Of a stretch of 64,000 nt of DNA, positions 48,380-57,700 are shown piece by piece. Position 1 is the first letter of the stretch, and every line of letters begins with the position of its first letter. The position numbers were made by a program, and so were the translations under genes. The notes beneath the pieces are model-generated. The model had not been told where the DNA came from, did no database searches, and was given only the letters and a program-made list of their open reading frames with translations. The DNA comes from JACPYF01 sp964348695 (GTDB taxonomy: Bacteria; Patescibacteriota; Saccharimonadia; Saccharimonadales; Saccharimonadaceae), in the NCBI GenBank assembly GCA_964348695.1, contig CAYGDI010000001.1, forward strand, positions 186,001-250,000, in the 5' to 3' direction.

Positions 48380-50020
48380 ATGAGTGGGCCGCCTGTAGAA
48401 TCAGAGATCAACAATCAGTATAACCGTCGGGTGAATACCATTATGTTTTGGGTTGCGCGTACGACTCCACTGCTGACTGCAGTATATGCTGCATTTGTGT
48501 TGTTTGGTTTTGTTCAACCTTCCCAACTTTTCTCATGGCAAGCATTAGTGCTTGTGATTGCTGGCATTTGTATTGTGGCATTTCGTCAGACGAATACCTT
48601 TTACCAGCCAGTATCGCAACAATTGGCATTTTATATTATTTCTCTAAGTACGGTTGTTTTTGTGATGGGCTTTGAGTTGATTGTTTTGGCTTGGGGTGTG
48701 CTTAGTATTTCAACATTTCTCAATTTTGGTATCAAGATGTACTACCGCAGCAATGTGCTTTTGGTAGGTTTTGGACTCTTGGATGCACTGCTTCTTTGGC
48801 CAACTCACGGTATTTCTAGACTATTTTTCAATATCATGATAGTCATGTTTACGTTTTGGGGAACTACGATCCTCGTCAAGATTGTCGAGGCGCAGACGCT
48901 TGATCATGACCGATTAGTACGTACGCGCAAACGAGAGAGCTTGCAGTATAGTCGTATGCAAGCGTTGATCAACAGCTTGAGCGACGCAATCATTAGCTTT
49001 GATAATAAAGGCGTTATAAAACTATACAACTCTGCAGCGCTTAATCTTTTGGATACCAACAAATCACTCACAGGACAGCACATAGACGACGTGATTCGTC
49101 TGTACAACAAAGCAACAAAAAAAAGGTCGCGCTCTAGTCTGCTCGATCTAGTGGTCGCCGAAAAACATCAGCTAGAAACAGAGGATTTTAGTCATCGTTT
49201 TGATGATGGCGAAGAGATACGACTCAATATTGTGAGTGCGCCTATTCGGAACTCTTTCGGCAAAGACAAAATGTCGGACGAAGGCTATATCTCTATTTTG
49301 CGCGATATAACGAAAGTCAAGTCCCTGGAAGAAGAGCGAGATGAATTTATCAGTGTTATTAGTCACGAGCTCAGGACACCTATCACTATTACAGAAGGCA
49401 CTGTCAGCAATATGATGTTGATGGCTCAGAGAAACAATGCGGACCATGAGATTATTAAAGGTCTGGGAGATGCTCACGACCAGATCGTTTACTTGGCAAA
49501 AATGATCAACGACCTGTCCGCCCTCAGTCGGGCTGAACGCGGCGTTGGAGTCGAACAAGAAGAGATAGATCTTGAACATTTTGCGCAAGAACTCTATGAA
49601 CACTACTCGCCTCAAGCAAAAGCCGAAGGTCTACGGTTTGATCTCGATATTGCAGGCAAAATTGGCTCGCTCTACACTAGCAAACTTTATCTTGAAGAGA
49701 TTTTGCAAAATCTTATTACTAACGGTATCAAATATACCTCAAATGGTTCGGTAACCTTGGCTATAAAACGTGAAGAAAGAGGAGTTTTATTCACTGTCAC
49801 AGACACCGGACACGGCATCAGTAAATCTGATCAAAAAAAGGTTTTTCAGAAGTTCTATCGCTCGGAAGATTACCGCACTAGAGAGACCGGTGGCACAGGT
49901 TTGGGTTTATATGTTGCGGGTAAATTGTCAAATAAACTAGGTACACGTATCAAACTGGAGAGTCGCCTCAATCACGGTTCAAGCTTCAGTTTTGTAATTC
50001 CTGAGTCACAAGTCAGCTAG
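48380..50020 (+). CDS. Membrane sensor histidine kinase with PAS domain
   Basis: A 546-residue kinase with five or six N-terminal helices (residues 20-175), a PAS-like domain (INSLSDAIISFDNKGVIKLYN), HisKA with His in SVISHELRTPITITEG, and HATPase with MNQ-like LQNLITNGIKYTS, TDTGHGIS and GTGLGLYVAGKLS. No response regulator is encoded nearby. It is the last gene of the unit beginning at 47037. Signal and target are unknown. Confidence 0.9.
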   Translation: MSGPPVESEINNQYNRRVNTIMFWVARTTPLLTAVYAAFVLFGFVQPSQLFSWQALVLVIAGICIVAFRQTNTFYQPVSQQLAFYIISLSTVVFVMGFELIVLAWGVLSISTFLNFGIKMYYRSNVLLVGFGLLDALLLWPTHGISRLFFNIMIVMFTFWGTTILVKIVEAQTLDHDRLVRTRKRESLQYSRMQALINSLSDAIISFDNKGVIKLYNSAALNLLDTNKSLTGQHIDDVIRLYNKATKKRSRSSLLDLVVAEKHQLETEDFSHRFDDGEEIRLNIVSAPIRNSFGKDKMSDEGYISILRDITKVKSLEEERDEFISVISHELRTPITITEGTVSNMMLMAQRNNADHEIIKGLGDAHDQIVYLAKMINDLSALSRAERGVGVEQEEIDLEHFAQELYEHYSPQAKAEGLRFDLDIAGKIGSLYTSKLYLEEILQNLITNGIKYTSNGSVTLAIKREERGVLFTVTDTGHGISKSDQKKVFQKFYRSEDYRTRETGGTGLGLYVAGKLSNKLGTRIKLESRLNHGSSFSFVIPESQVS

Positions 50021-50066
50021 ATGGTTTTTAACTAGCATAAGCATTGTAATCTACCTCTCATAAAGA

Positions 50067-50072
50067 TATAAT
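50067..50072 (+). promoter_or_regulatory. -10 box of the polyglucan operon
   Basis: TATAAT, 49 bp before the GT4 ATG. The leader carries AGAGGAG far upstream of the ATG and a small hairpin with a TTCG loop, so a short leader element is possible. Confidence 0.5.
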
Positions 50073-50120
50073 AAAAGCTAACAGAAAAACCAGAGGAGAA
50101 GGCTTCGCGGCTAAAAAAGT

Positions 50121-51320
50121 ATGCGGATATTAATGCTAGGGTGGGAGCTACCGCCGCACAACAGCGGTGGTCTTGGAGTTGCATGTTATCAAATGAGCAA
50201 GGCTTTGAGCCAAGAAGGCGCTAGTATTGATTTTGTACTGCCATACAAAGCTGAGCACGAAGCCAATTTTTTAACTATTCATTCTGCCACTGATCTAACC
50301 CCTCTGCACCGTAACGGCATGGGAGCATACTACCAATGCCAATGCGCTGAGGGGTGCGATCACAACTCTCTCATTGATCTTCAGGATATTCAGCACAAGT
50401 ACGCAGATTTTGTTGAAAATCTAGTACAAGAGATTAAACCTCACGTTATCCATGCTCACGATTGGTTGACGATGCGAGCTGGTATCCGAGCAAAACAAGC
50501 CACTGGTGTGCCACTGATAGTGCATGTACACGCTACAGAGTATGATCGTTCCGGAGAACTTTATGGCAACCCAGTTGTACACGACGTAGAGCAACAAGGT
50601 CTATTGATGGCTGATCGTATTATTGCAGTTAGCAATATTACAAAAAAACTGATCACTGAAAAGTACGGTATTCCTGCAGAAAAAATCGAAGTCGTTCACA
50701 ATACAATTGATCCGAGTTCTCTAGGAGAGTATTTTTACGATGAAAGTACGTATGCGTATTTGCATAGTATGCAGCAAGAGGGTTACAAAGTCGTGACAAC
50801 CATAGGTAGGCTCACTGTTCAGAAAGGACTGACCTATTTTGTACAAAGTGCCGCTCGAGCACTGGAAAAATACGACAAACTACTTTTTTTGATAGCTGGC
50901 GATGGCGAACAGCGAGATGAATTGATCCGTCTTTCGTGCGATCTTGGCATCGCCGACAAAGTCTTTTTTACTGGTTTTATCAGAGGTCAGGTCTGGAGAG
51001 ATGCTTATAGTGTCGCAGATATATTCGTGATGAGTTCTGTGTCAGAGCCTTTTGGGCTCACCGCCTTAGAAGCAGCGGCACATGATACCGCTGTAGTGCT
51101 TTCTCATCAATCAGGTGTTGGAGAGGTCTTGTCTAATGTTATGCGGTTTGACTATTGGGATACAGACAAGTTGGCAGACGCAATAGTAGGTATCGCCACC
51201 AGCGATAGTCTGCGACAAGAACTAGCCAAAAATGTCGCACACGAATATGCTCGCATATCCTGGCAAGACGTAGCACGACATATTACATCTATTTATGGCA
51301 AGCAAGGTGCAAAAATATGA
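50121..51320 (+). CDS. GT4 glycosyltransferase, glycogen/starch synthase-like
   Basis: A 399-residue retaining GT-B enzyme. The start RILMLGWELPPHNSGGLGVA has the Lys/Gly donor-site pattern of glycogen synthases and related GT4 enzymes. The fold's hinge and donor site follow with VVTTIGRLTVQKGLTYFV and the ExxGLTALEA-type acid motif SEPFGLTALEAAAH. It is placed upstream of GH57 and GH15 genes in one operon, so a role in making or remodelling alpha-glucan is likely. The exact product and donor are unknown. Confidence 0.82.
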   Translation: MRILMLGWELPPHNSGGLGVACYQMSKALSQEGASIDFVLPYKAEHEANFLTIHSATDLTPLHRNGMGAYYQCQCAEGCDHNSLIDLQDIQHKYADFVENLVQEIKPHVIHAHDWLTMRAGIRAKQATGVPLIVHVHATEYDRSGELYGNPVVHDVEQQGLLMADRIIAVSNITKKLITEKYGIPAEKIEVVHNTIDPSSLGEYFYDESTYAYLHSMQQEGYKVVTTIGRLTVQKGLTYFVQSAARALEKYDKLLFLIAGDGEQRDELIRLSCDLGIADKVFFTGFIRGQVWRDAYSVADIFVMSSVSEPFGLTALEAAAHDTAVVLSHQSGVGEVLSNVMRFDYWDTDKLADAIVGIATSDSLRQELAKNVAHEYARISWQDVARHITSIYGKQGAKI

Positions 51321-52549
51321 GTAATCAACGTTCCATCGTACTCTACCTCCACGTCCATCAACCGAAACGGATTCGTCCTTACAGCGTATTCGAAACGGCA
51401 AATGATCACAATTACTTTGAGAATCCCCACTGGGATCACGGGACGCACAACAAAAGAATCTTTCGCAAAGTCGCCGAAAAATCGTATCTTCCAACAAATG
51501 CCCTACTCTTGGAATTGTTGCAGAAACATCCGGAGTTTCGTTTTTCTCTCAGTATCACTGGTACTTTGATAGAACAGGCTGAAGCATGGGGCCAAGATGT
51601 GCTAGAAAGTTTCCAGAGACTAACGGAAACTGGACGAGTTGAGATTGTTGCAGAAACATATCACCATTCGTTGGCGTTTTTTTATAGTAGAAACGAGTTT
51701 GAAAAGCAAGTTACCTTGCACAAACAAAAGATAGAAGCCCTCTTCTCCCAGACTCCCCAGGTTTTCCGCAATACAGAGCTCGCCTACAATAACGATCTTG
51801 CACACTGGGCGGACGCAGCGGGCTACAAAGGTATTCTTGCCGAAGGTTGGGACAAACTATTAGAATGGCGAAGTCCAAATTTTGTTTATAAGCCAATCAA
51901 TACAAAAAACATTAGTCTACTGATGAAAAATTACAAACTTTCTGATGATGTAGCATTTCGTTTCAGTAACAAAAGTTGGGAGCAATGGCCGCTGACTGCC
52001 GACAAATACAGTCACTGGCTCAATACAGCAACCGAAGATCAACCAATCGTTAATTTGTTTATGGACTACGAAACATTCGGCGAACATCAGTGGGAAGATA
52101 CTGGAGTGTTTGAATTTTTCAGGGAGTTACCAGCCAAATGGCTCGCACGACAAGGCAATGGTTTCGCGACTGTCTCAGATGCTATAGAACAGCATCAACC
52201 TGTCGATACTATAGACTGCCCTACTACAGTGACGTGGGCGGACACTGAGAGGGATCTTACTGCATGGTTGGGAAACTCTATGCAACAGGAGGCTCTCAAG
52301 TACCTTTATGAACTAGAAGAGAGAATACTCCAAACTGGCGACGACGGCTTGATAGATGACTGGCGCAACTTGCAAACTAGTGATCACGCCTACTATATGT
52401 GTACAAAATGGTTCAGCGATGGCGATGTGCATGCATATTTTAGCCCCTATGACTCGCCGTATGATGCGTTCTTGTATTTTATGAATGTACTACGAGATAT
52501 ACGGTGGCGTCTCAGTGAACACGAAAAAGGCGGCTTTCGTTATGGCTAG
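51317..52549 (+). CDS. Family 57 glycoside hydrolase
   Basis: A 410-residue alpha-glucan enzyme of GH57. Conserved region 1 is LYLHVHQPKRIRP. The nucleophile region is FRNTELAYNNDLAHW, with Glu. The acid/base region is MDYETFGEHQW, with Asp. It lacks a signal peptide, so it acts inside the cell, on storage or imported maltodextrin. It overlaps the GT4 stop by 4 bp (ATGA) and the GH15 start by 8 bp, so three steps are translationally coupled. Amylase or glucanotransferase activity cannot be told apart here. Confidence 0.88.
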   Translation: MSNQRSIVLYLHVHQPKRIRPYSVFETANDHNYFENPHWDHGTHNKRIFRKVAEKSYLPTNALLLELLQKHPEFRFSLSITGTLIEQAEAWGQDVLESFQRLTETGRVEIVAETYHHSLAFFYSRNEFEKQVTLHKQKIEALFSQTPQVFRNTELAYNNDLAHWADAAGYKGILAEGWDKLLEWRSPNFVYKPINTKNISLLMKNYKLSDDVAFRFSNKSWEQWPLTADKYSHWLNTATEDQPIVNLFMDYETFGEHQWEDTGVFEFFRELPAKWLARQGNGFATVSDAIEQHQPVDTIDCPTTVTWADTERDLTAWLGNSMQQEALKYLYELEERILQTGDDGLIDDWRNLQTSDHAYYMCTKWFSDGDVHAYFSPYDSPYDAFLYFMNVLRDIRWRLSEHEKGGFRYG

Positions 52550-54518
52550 ACCAATAGTCATGAGTAATGGCAAACTACACGTAGGCCTGAATATATATGG
52601 TGAGGTGCACGATTTTTATTATCCATTCGTCGGGCAAGAAAATCATGCTGCCAGCAAGAATCTACGCCATCGTATAGGTGTTATGGTGGATGGTACACTG
52701 TCATGGCTAGACGATGGACAGTGGCAATTTCAGTTCAGTTACCACAAAAATACTTTGATAGGTCACGTATCTGCCACCCACCAATCATTGGGCGTCCGAC
52801 TAGAATTTGATGATTGCGTGGACGCGGAACAAGATCTGTTTTTGAGAAATATTCATATTATCAACAACTCTGAACAAGAACGACATGTCCAACTCTTCAT
52901 GCACCAGGTGTTTGATATTAGCGATATGGCTGGCAATGGTGACACAGTTCAGTACTTACCCGACAGCCAGGCGATTCTCACATATAGAGGTAAGAGAGCT
53001 TTTGTTATAGGAGGCAATCATGCAGATGGCTCACCCTTTAGTCAACATAGTGTCGGTTTGTTCGGTATCGAAGGGCACAAAGGTACGTACGCAGATGCAG
53101 AAGACGGCATACTAGCAAACAACAGCGTAGAGCACGGTCGTGTTGACTCAACGATTGGTTTCGACGCAACGATAGGCCCTCACCTTTCTACTCGAATATA
53201 CTATTGGATCAGTGTTGATACTGATATGAAAGAAGCTATTAAACGACACGACCAGGTACAGGATCAAAATATGGTGATCAACCGTATCTTGGCAACAAGT
53301 CGCTGGTGGCACAATTGGGTACAACCTGCTGAACATTTTGCAAAAAAACTACCAACACAGTTCCAGAACAGTTTTATTCAGAGTATCCTACTCATAAAGT
53401 CACATATAGATCATTCTGGTGCGATTATCGCCAGCACGGATACGACCATGCTTCACCATTCGCGCGACGCATATGCCTACTGCTGGCCTAGAGACGGTGC
53501 TTTCACTGTATGGCCCCTGATACGCATTGGATACAAAGACGAGCCACTCAAATTTTTTGAGTTTTGCCGCAAAGTATTGCATTCAAAAGGCTACTTGGCG
53601 CATAAGTACCAATCTGATGGATCTTTAGGGGCAAGTTGGCATGGTTATACGCACCATGGAGGAGTTCAAGCACCACCGATACAAGAAGACGAAACTGCTG
53701 TGGTATTGTTTGTTTTTGGACAATTTTACGAAACACACAAAGACAATAAACTGCTCAGGGAGTTTCTTTTGAGAGACTTTTATGACAGCTTAGTGCGACC
53801 GATGGCGGATTTTTTGAGCAGTTACATAGATCCTAAGACCGGTTTGCCAAAGCCAAGCTACGACTTGTGGGAAGAACGTTTTATGATCAGTACATTTACG
53901 ACCGCAACCGTGTGTGGAGCGCTATTTGCCGCGGCGACGATGGCGGAGGCAGCAAATGATGAACAGAGTGCTGTGCGCTGGCGAACAGCAGCTGATGATA
54001 TTTTGCAAAATGCTCAAAAACTACTCTACAATCCCGAAAGAAAAGTGTTCTACAGCGGTATCACACTCAACGAAGATGGTGTCGAAAAAGATGCTCGTAT
54101 AGATAGCTCCGCAATATTTGGCTCGTTCATGTTTGGGTTGTTCGGACTAGACAGCGACGAACTGTCTAGTAGTGTGAAGTCTATGCGAGATGCACTCTCT
54201 ATGCCGCAGGAAAATGTACTAGGACTCGCACGTTACGAAAATGATGAGTACTACAGAGTTAGCTCCGAGATTCCTGGTAATCCGTGGTTTATTACAACCT
54301 TGTGGCTAGCACAGTACTATATTGAAACTAACCAAAAAGACAAAGGACTAGAGCTAATCGAATGGTGTCAAAGCCTCTTGATGAACACAGGCGTGCTAGC
54401 CGAACAGCTCAATCCATACAATCAACAATACATCTCAGTTGCACCTCTGACCTGGAGCCAAGCCGAATACGCAAGCACACTGCTAGATTTGGTCAGTGAG
54501 TCCGAAAACGAAGGCTGA
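52542..54518 (+). CDS. Family 15 glucoamylase-like enzyme
   Basis: A 658-residue enzyme releasing glucose from alpha-glucan ends, with an N-terminal beta-sandwich (about 1-260) and an (alpha/alpha)6 catalytic barrel. Substrate-site motifs are YAYCWPRDGAFTVW, YDLWEERFMISTFTT (general acid Glu), and LNPYNQQYISVAPLTWSQAEY (Glu just before, in LAEQ). There is no signal peptide. The frame is open further up, but ATG 52542 fits the 8-bp overlap with GH57. Trehalase-type GH15 activity is an alternative. Confidence 0.88.
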   Translation: MARPIVMSNGKLHVGLNIYGEVHDFYYPFVGQENHAASKNLRHRIGVMVDGTLSWLDDGQWQFQFSYHKNTLIGHVSATHQSLGVRLEFDDCVDAEQDLFLRNIHIINNSEQERHVQLFMHQVFDISDMAGNGDTVQYLPDSQAILTYRGKRAFVIGGNHADGSPFSQHSVGLFGIEGHKGTYADAEDGILANNSVEHGRVDSTIGFDATIGPHLSTRIYYWISVDTDMKEAIKRHDQVQDQNMVINRILATSRWWHNWVQPAEHFAKKLPTQFQNSFIQSILLIKSHIDHSGAIIASTDTTMLHHSRDAYAYCWPRDGAFTVWPLIRIGYKDEPLKFFEFCRKVLHSKGYLAHKYQSDGSLGASWHGYTHHGGVQAPPIQEDETAVVLFVFGQFYETHKDNKLLREFLLRDFYDSLVRPMADFLSSYIDPKTGLPKPSYDLWEERFMISTFTTATVCGALFAAATMAEAANDEQSAVRWRTAADDILQNAQKLLYNPERKVFYSGITLNEDGVEKDARIDSSAIFGSFMFGLFGLDSDELSSSVKSMRDALSMPQENVLGLARYENDEYYRVSSEIPGNPWFITTLWLAQYYIETNQKDKGLELIEWCQSLLMNTGVLAEQLNPYNQQYISVAPLTWSQAEYASTLLDLVSESENEG

Positions 54519-54538
54519 TCGAAAAAACCTACTTTTGC

Positions 54539-54547
54539 TGGTATAAT
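54539..54547 (+). promoter_or_regulatory. Extended -10 promoter of the TPR gene (leaderless)
   Basis: TGGTATAAT followed by 8 bp and the ATG at 54556. No Shine-Dalgarno sequence is present. Confidence 0.6.
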
Positions 54548-54555
54548 GATAGTCA

Positions 54556-55206
54556 ATGTTTGGTTTTTTACTACTCATCATCATAGGCGCCTGGATCATT
54601 TACTACCAGCGTAGTATTACAGAGCCAGAAGATCTGCCCAAAAAAGTTTCGGTACGCCTAGATCGTATATGGGATATTGCCAAAGACGCTTTGCGAGAGA
54701 AAAAATACCTCAGAGCTGAAAAAGCACTACTGACTATACTGCGTGTTGACGAAAGAAATGTCGGCGCTTACAACCGACTAGGCATATTATATGCAAAACA
54801 AGGTGCGTTTGATGATGCAATCGAATGTTTTGAGATAGCACAGAGTCTGGAGCCAAGTGCTAGTAGTCTGCACAATGTTGGTCTGATATATTTTGAAACC
54901 AAAAAATACGATAAAGCAGCACTTGCTTTTGAACAAGCGATCGAAATGGACGATCAGCACGCATCCAGGTTTGTCGCCTATGCAAAAGTCCAAGAACAGC
55001 TCGGAGATAACAAAAAAATGATAGAAGCGCTAGAGGCGGCGGTGAAACTAGAAAAAAACCCACAAAGCCTCAAGATACTAGCAGACGCTTACGAAAGAGA
55101 TGGACGCAATGAACTAGCTATGAAAGTCCATGAAAAAGCCGCAAAGATGATCTTGCCTACAGGTACACCAAAACGTATCAAGCAACCTCGCAAAGTTGTG
55201 ATGTAA
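54556..55206 (+). CDS. TPR-repeat membrane protein
   Basis: A 216-residue protein with one N-terminal membrane helix (FGFLLLIIIGAWIIYYQ) and four or so tetratricopeptide units (for example VGAYNRLGILYAKQGAFDDA and SLHNVGLIYFETKKYDKAAL). It is anchored with the repeats probably in the cytoplasm, serving as a protein-protein interaction platform. Its partners are unknown. It ends near the tRNA cluster. Confidence 0.8.
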   Translation: MFGFLLLIIIGAWIIYYQRSITEPEDLPKKVSVRLDRIWDIAKDALREKKYLRAEKALLTILRVDERNVGAYNRLGILYAKQGAFDDAIECFEIAQSLEPSASSLHNVGLIYFETKKYDKAALAFEQAIEMDDQHASRFVAYAKVQEQLGDNKKMIEALEAAVKLEKNPQSLKILADAYERDGRNELAMKVHEKAAKMILPTGTPKRIKQPRKVVM

Positions 55207-55263
55207 TCTCCTTGAGAAATATAGCGTAATCAGGTAGTATTGTATCTGTACTTTGATTCCCCT

Positions 55264-55338
<75 letters not shown>

Positions 55339-55352
55339 TGTACATGCAACAT

Positions 55353-55438
55353 GCTGGGATAGTGAAGCGGTCAAACACAACAGACTGTAAATCTGTCGGC
55401 ATTCGCCTTCGTAGGTTCGAATCCTACTCCCAGCACCA
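55353..55438 (+). tRNA. tRNA-Tyr (GTA)
   Basis: An 86-nt cloverleaf with a long variable arm, as expected for tRNA-Tyr. The acceptor stem is GCTGGGA/TCCCAGC, the anticodon loop CTGTAAA in the stem ACAGA/TCTGT gives GTA. CCA is encoded. Its last 18 nt are repeated at 55593-55610. Confidence 0.93.
55421..55438 (+). repeat. Direct repeat, copy 1 (tRNA-Tyr 3' end)
   Basis: ATCCTACTCCCAGCACCA, the end of tRNA-Tyr, is identical to 55593-55610. The pair resembles the att repeats left by integrases that use tRNA 3' ends. Confidence 0.7.
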
Positions 55439-55592
55439 ACTTTATTACTATAAGATGCGCCAGTATCTTGTAGGAATAAAGTAGATAGATAGATAGTATA
55501 GATGAGAACCGTTCGACGTAGTCGAGGTTCGTACAGGATTGAGCGTGCAGGAGTTTACTCCGAAAAGCGAAGTCCGTGCAAGCCGAAGGCGC
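55439..55592. other. Structured insert between tRNA-Tyr and the repeat
   Basis: 154 bp without an ORF. It contains a hairpin CTTTATT/AATAAAG with inner AAGAT/ATCTT (55440-55481), a GATA microsatellite (about 55482-55498), and GAACC-GT-TCGAC / GTCGA-GGTTC (55506-55530). It may be a remnant of an integrated element or a small RNA. Confidence 0.45.
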
Positions 55593-55610
55593 ATCCTACT
55601 CCCAGCACCA
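55593..55610 (+). repeat. Direct repeat, copy 2 (att-like)
   Basis: ATCCTACTCCCAGCACCA, identical to the tRNA-Tyr 3' end, 172 bp from copy 1. The bases before it do not form a tRNA, so this is not a second gene. Confidence 0.7.
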
Positions 55611-55662
55611 CTGTATCTATTGCCAGTAACAGATACGCTTTGCTATACTCATCAACACACGT

Positions 55663-55739
55663 GCCGCCTTAGCTCAGCTGGTTAGAGCAACTGTTTTGTA
55701 AACAGTAGGTCTCCGGTTCGAATCCGGAAGGCGGCTCCA
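55663..55739 (+). tRNA. tRNA-Thr (TGT)
   Basis: A 77-nt cloverleaf. The acceptor stem is GCCGCCT/AGGCGGC, the anticodon loop TTTGTAA in the stem ACTGT/ACAGT gives TGT, and the T-loop is TTCGAAT. CCA is encoded. Confidence 0.93.
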
Positions 55740-55769
55740 GAGATAATACTTTATTTATACCCGTAAATG

Positions 55770-55778
55770 TGCTAAAAT
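55770..55778 (+). promoter_or_regulatory. Extended -10 promoter of rpmG
   Basis: TGCTAAAAT, about 40 bp before the rpmG ATG. AGAGAGAAG lies before the ATG. Confidence 0.45.
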
Positions 55779-55819
55779 AGACATAATTAACGAATAACAA
55801 CCACTAATAGAGAGAAGAT

Positions 55820-56029
55820 ATGGCAAAGAGTAGTAAAACAAAGCGTAAGATTGTTGGAATGGTCAGTGATGACAGCAACCACCGTACTTATTACACCGTA
55901 AAAAACACTCAGAATTCTCCAGACAAACTGAGTTTGCGAAAATATGACCCGAAACTGCGCAAACATGTCACGTATACTGAGACAAAAAAGAACTTAGGCA
56001 GAAACGAAGTTAAAGCCCGCAAGGGTTAG
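55820..56029 (+). CDS. rpmG: Ribosomal protein L33, cysteine-free form
   Basis: A 69-residue L33. Recognisable parts are KRKIVGMVSDDSNHRTYYTV, NTQNSPDKLSLRKYDPKLRK and HVTYTETKK. Many L33 proteins bind zinc through two CxxC pairs; this one has no Cys, so it is the zinc-independent type. It is close behind tRNA-Thr, an arrangement also seen in other bacteria, but secE-nusG is elsewhere in this window. Confidence 0.92.
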   Translation: MAKSSKTKRKIVGMVSDDSNHRTYYTVKNTQNSPDKLSLRKYDPKLRKHVTYTETKKNLGRNEVKARKG

Positions 56030-56071
56030 ACTAAATTACGCAAGTATATTGTTAATTTTTCTATTTAGTAC

Positions 56072-56077
56072 TATAAT
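56072..56077 (+). promoter_or_regulatory. -10 box of the AAA ATPase gene
   Basis: TATAAT followed by 11 bp and the ATG at 56089. No Shine-Dalgarno sequence is present, so the leader is at most a few nt. Confidence 0.5.
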
Positions 56078-56088
56078 ATACTTTAATT

Positions 56089-57690
56089 ATGGATCTGTTT
56101 AAAGGCTTCAACCCCGAAACTGCTAAAAATACCCGTCACTTAAAAGTTGGCCAGTTTGACACTTATATTGTTGACTGCGCGGCTATACAAGAAAGTGTTA
56201 ATAAAAAAGGAGAAACCGCTGTACTTGATGACACTCAGTACACAAGCCCTTTGGTATCTAGTGAGCTGACTTTACGCCAGCGAACTGACGGGAGAGGTCG
56301 TCATAGATTTGTCTACCAAGGATCTATGAATTTAGCAAATAGTGTTGATGTTGCGGCTATACAAGAAGATTTCTTTGCAGAAATGCAGAGGACTATTGAT
56401 AATTATAGCGATATTACAATGCAAGGTTTTTATTTTAATAACAACCGCATGTTGGTATCTGAAATGGAAAGAGGCAGACCTGCTCTTGCAAGACTAGGTG
56501 TATACCCAGAAGATAAAAATATCAATATTTGCAATGAAGGCGTTGGAACTGCGACGAAATTTAAAGAAGTTGAAGTAACACTCAGAGCTCCGAACCTTGA
56601 AGACATAGAAGGCTATGCTGCACAACATTTTGCTGTACATGTAGTCACCTATGTAGCAGCACTTAATTCTCTATGTAAAGTTTTATATGGGGGCGTTCCA
56701 GAACCTCAGACTTTGGTAATGACGCCAGAAGGACCTCTATACCATGACAAAGATTCCAACAAATATTTAAAACAGCAAAAGTATAAAAAAGTAATTATAG
56801 GTTCTAAAAATAAAGAAGCTGTAGAAAAATCAGAAGATACTGACGACACAAAAGATGCCGAAAAATTGCAAGGTAAAGAAATACCAAAAGGAATCACTTT
56901 AGACGACATAGGTGGTCTTGAGAATGTGCGTGCTGAGCTTAAAAAGGTAGTTAACTCGTTTAAAAATGCAGAAGCGTTGAAAATGCGGGGCGTACAAAAA
57001 CCAAATGGTATTTTTATGTATGGGCCTCCTGGTACAGGAAAAACTACTTTAGCCACTGCATTAGCAAACGAGATCGACGGAACACTTTGGGAAATTAAAG
57101 TATCCGATATCAAAGATAAGTGGCACGGTAATTCTGAAAGAAATATGCAAGAAATTTTCAACAAAGCACGTTCTATCGACACTCCTACAGTAATGTTATT
57201 TGATGAATTTGAAACGATGATCAACTCAACGGATAGTGCTCAATCTTCAGCAAACACATCTGACAATGCGGTAGCAGGTATATTCAAAAAAGAAGTGACC
57301 AAACTATTAGATGAAAACGAAAATATTATACTTGTAGCAGCTACAAATTACGATGACCGGGTTGACGAATCTCTGATACGATCTGGTCGTTTTGACTTAA
57401 AATTATACGTGCCCATGCCTGATGAAAATGCTAGGGTGCGTATCTTTGCAAATATGATAGCTGATATGATAAATTCGCAAAGTAGTGATGATTTTACACC
57501 TGTAGCTCAGGGCGTTGACCCAACTGCTCTTGCACTGGAAACTGAGGGTATGTCTGGAGCAGACATTGACGCTATACTTAGAAAAACTGCATTTGATAAA
57601 GCTATCCAAGACGGTGATAAGCCCGGTTCATCTGGCCCAATAACTCAAGAAGATATACTGAAACAGATTAATGATTTTCGCACTCAGTAG
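56089..57690 (+). CDS. AAA+ ATPase with unknown N-terminal domain
   Basis: A 533-residue protein. Residues 1-240 form an unrecognised domain, followed by an acidic linker (240-275). The classical AAA module begins LDDIGGLENVRAELKKVV, with Walker A MYGPPGTGKTTLATAL, Walker B TVMLFDEFETM, sensor 1 LVAATNYDDRVD and arginine finger LIRSGRFDLKL, like Cdc48/PAN/FtsH-type rings. There is no membrane helix and no FtsH protease (HExxH). The local bases are AT-richer than the neighbours, which hints at transfer. Function unknown; a substrate-unfolding role is inferred. Confidence 0.8.
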   Translation: MDLFKGFNPETAKNTRHLKVGQFDTYIVDCAAIQESVNKKGETAVLDDTQYTSPLVSSELTLRQRTDGRGRHRFVYQGSMNLANSVDVAAIQEDFFAEMQRTIDNYSDITMQGFYFNNNRMLVSEMERGRPALARLGVYPEDKNINICNEGVGTATKFKEVEVTLRAPNLEDIEGYAAQHFAVHVVTYVAALNSLCKVLYGGVPEPQTLVMTPEGPLYHDKDSNKYLKQQKYKKVIIGSKNKEAVEKSEDTDDTKDAEKLQGKEIPKGITLDDIGGLENVRAELKKVVNSFKNAEALKMRGVQKPNGIFMYGPPGTGKTTLATALANEIDGTLWEIKVSDIKDKWHGNSERNMQEIFNKARSIDTPTVMLFDEFETMINSTDSAQSSANTSDNAVAGIFKKEVTKLLDENENIILVAATNYDDRVDESLIRSGRFDLKLYVPMPDENARVRIFANMIADMINSQSSDDFTPVAQGVDPTALALETEGMSGADIDAILRKTAFDKAIQDGDKPGSSGPITQEDILKQINDFRTQ

Positions 57691-57700
57691 GACCTGTGCC

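Noticed and set aside
39537..50020. Two-component systems
   Set aside because: Two histidine kinases are present but no response regulator lies nearby, so no complete pair can be claimed here.
55537..55610. Possible second tRNA-Tyr ending at 55610
   Set aside because: Only the 3' end is duplicated; the upstream bases cannot form an acceptor stem or anticodon arm.
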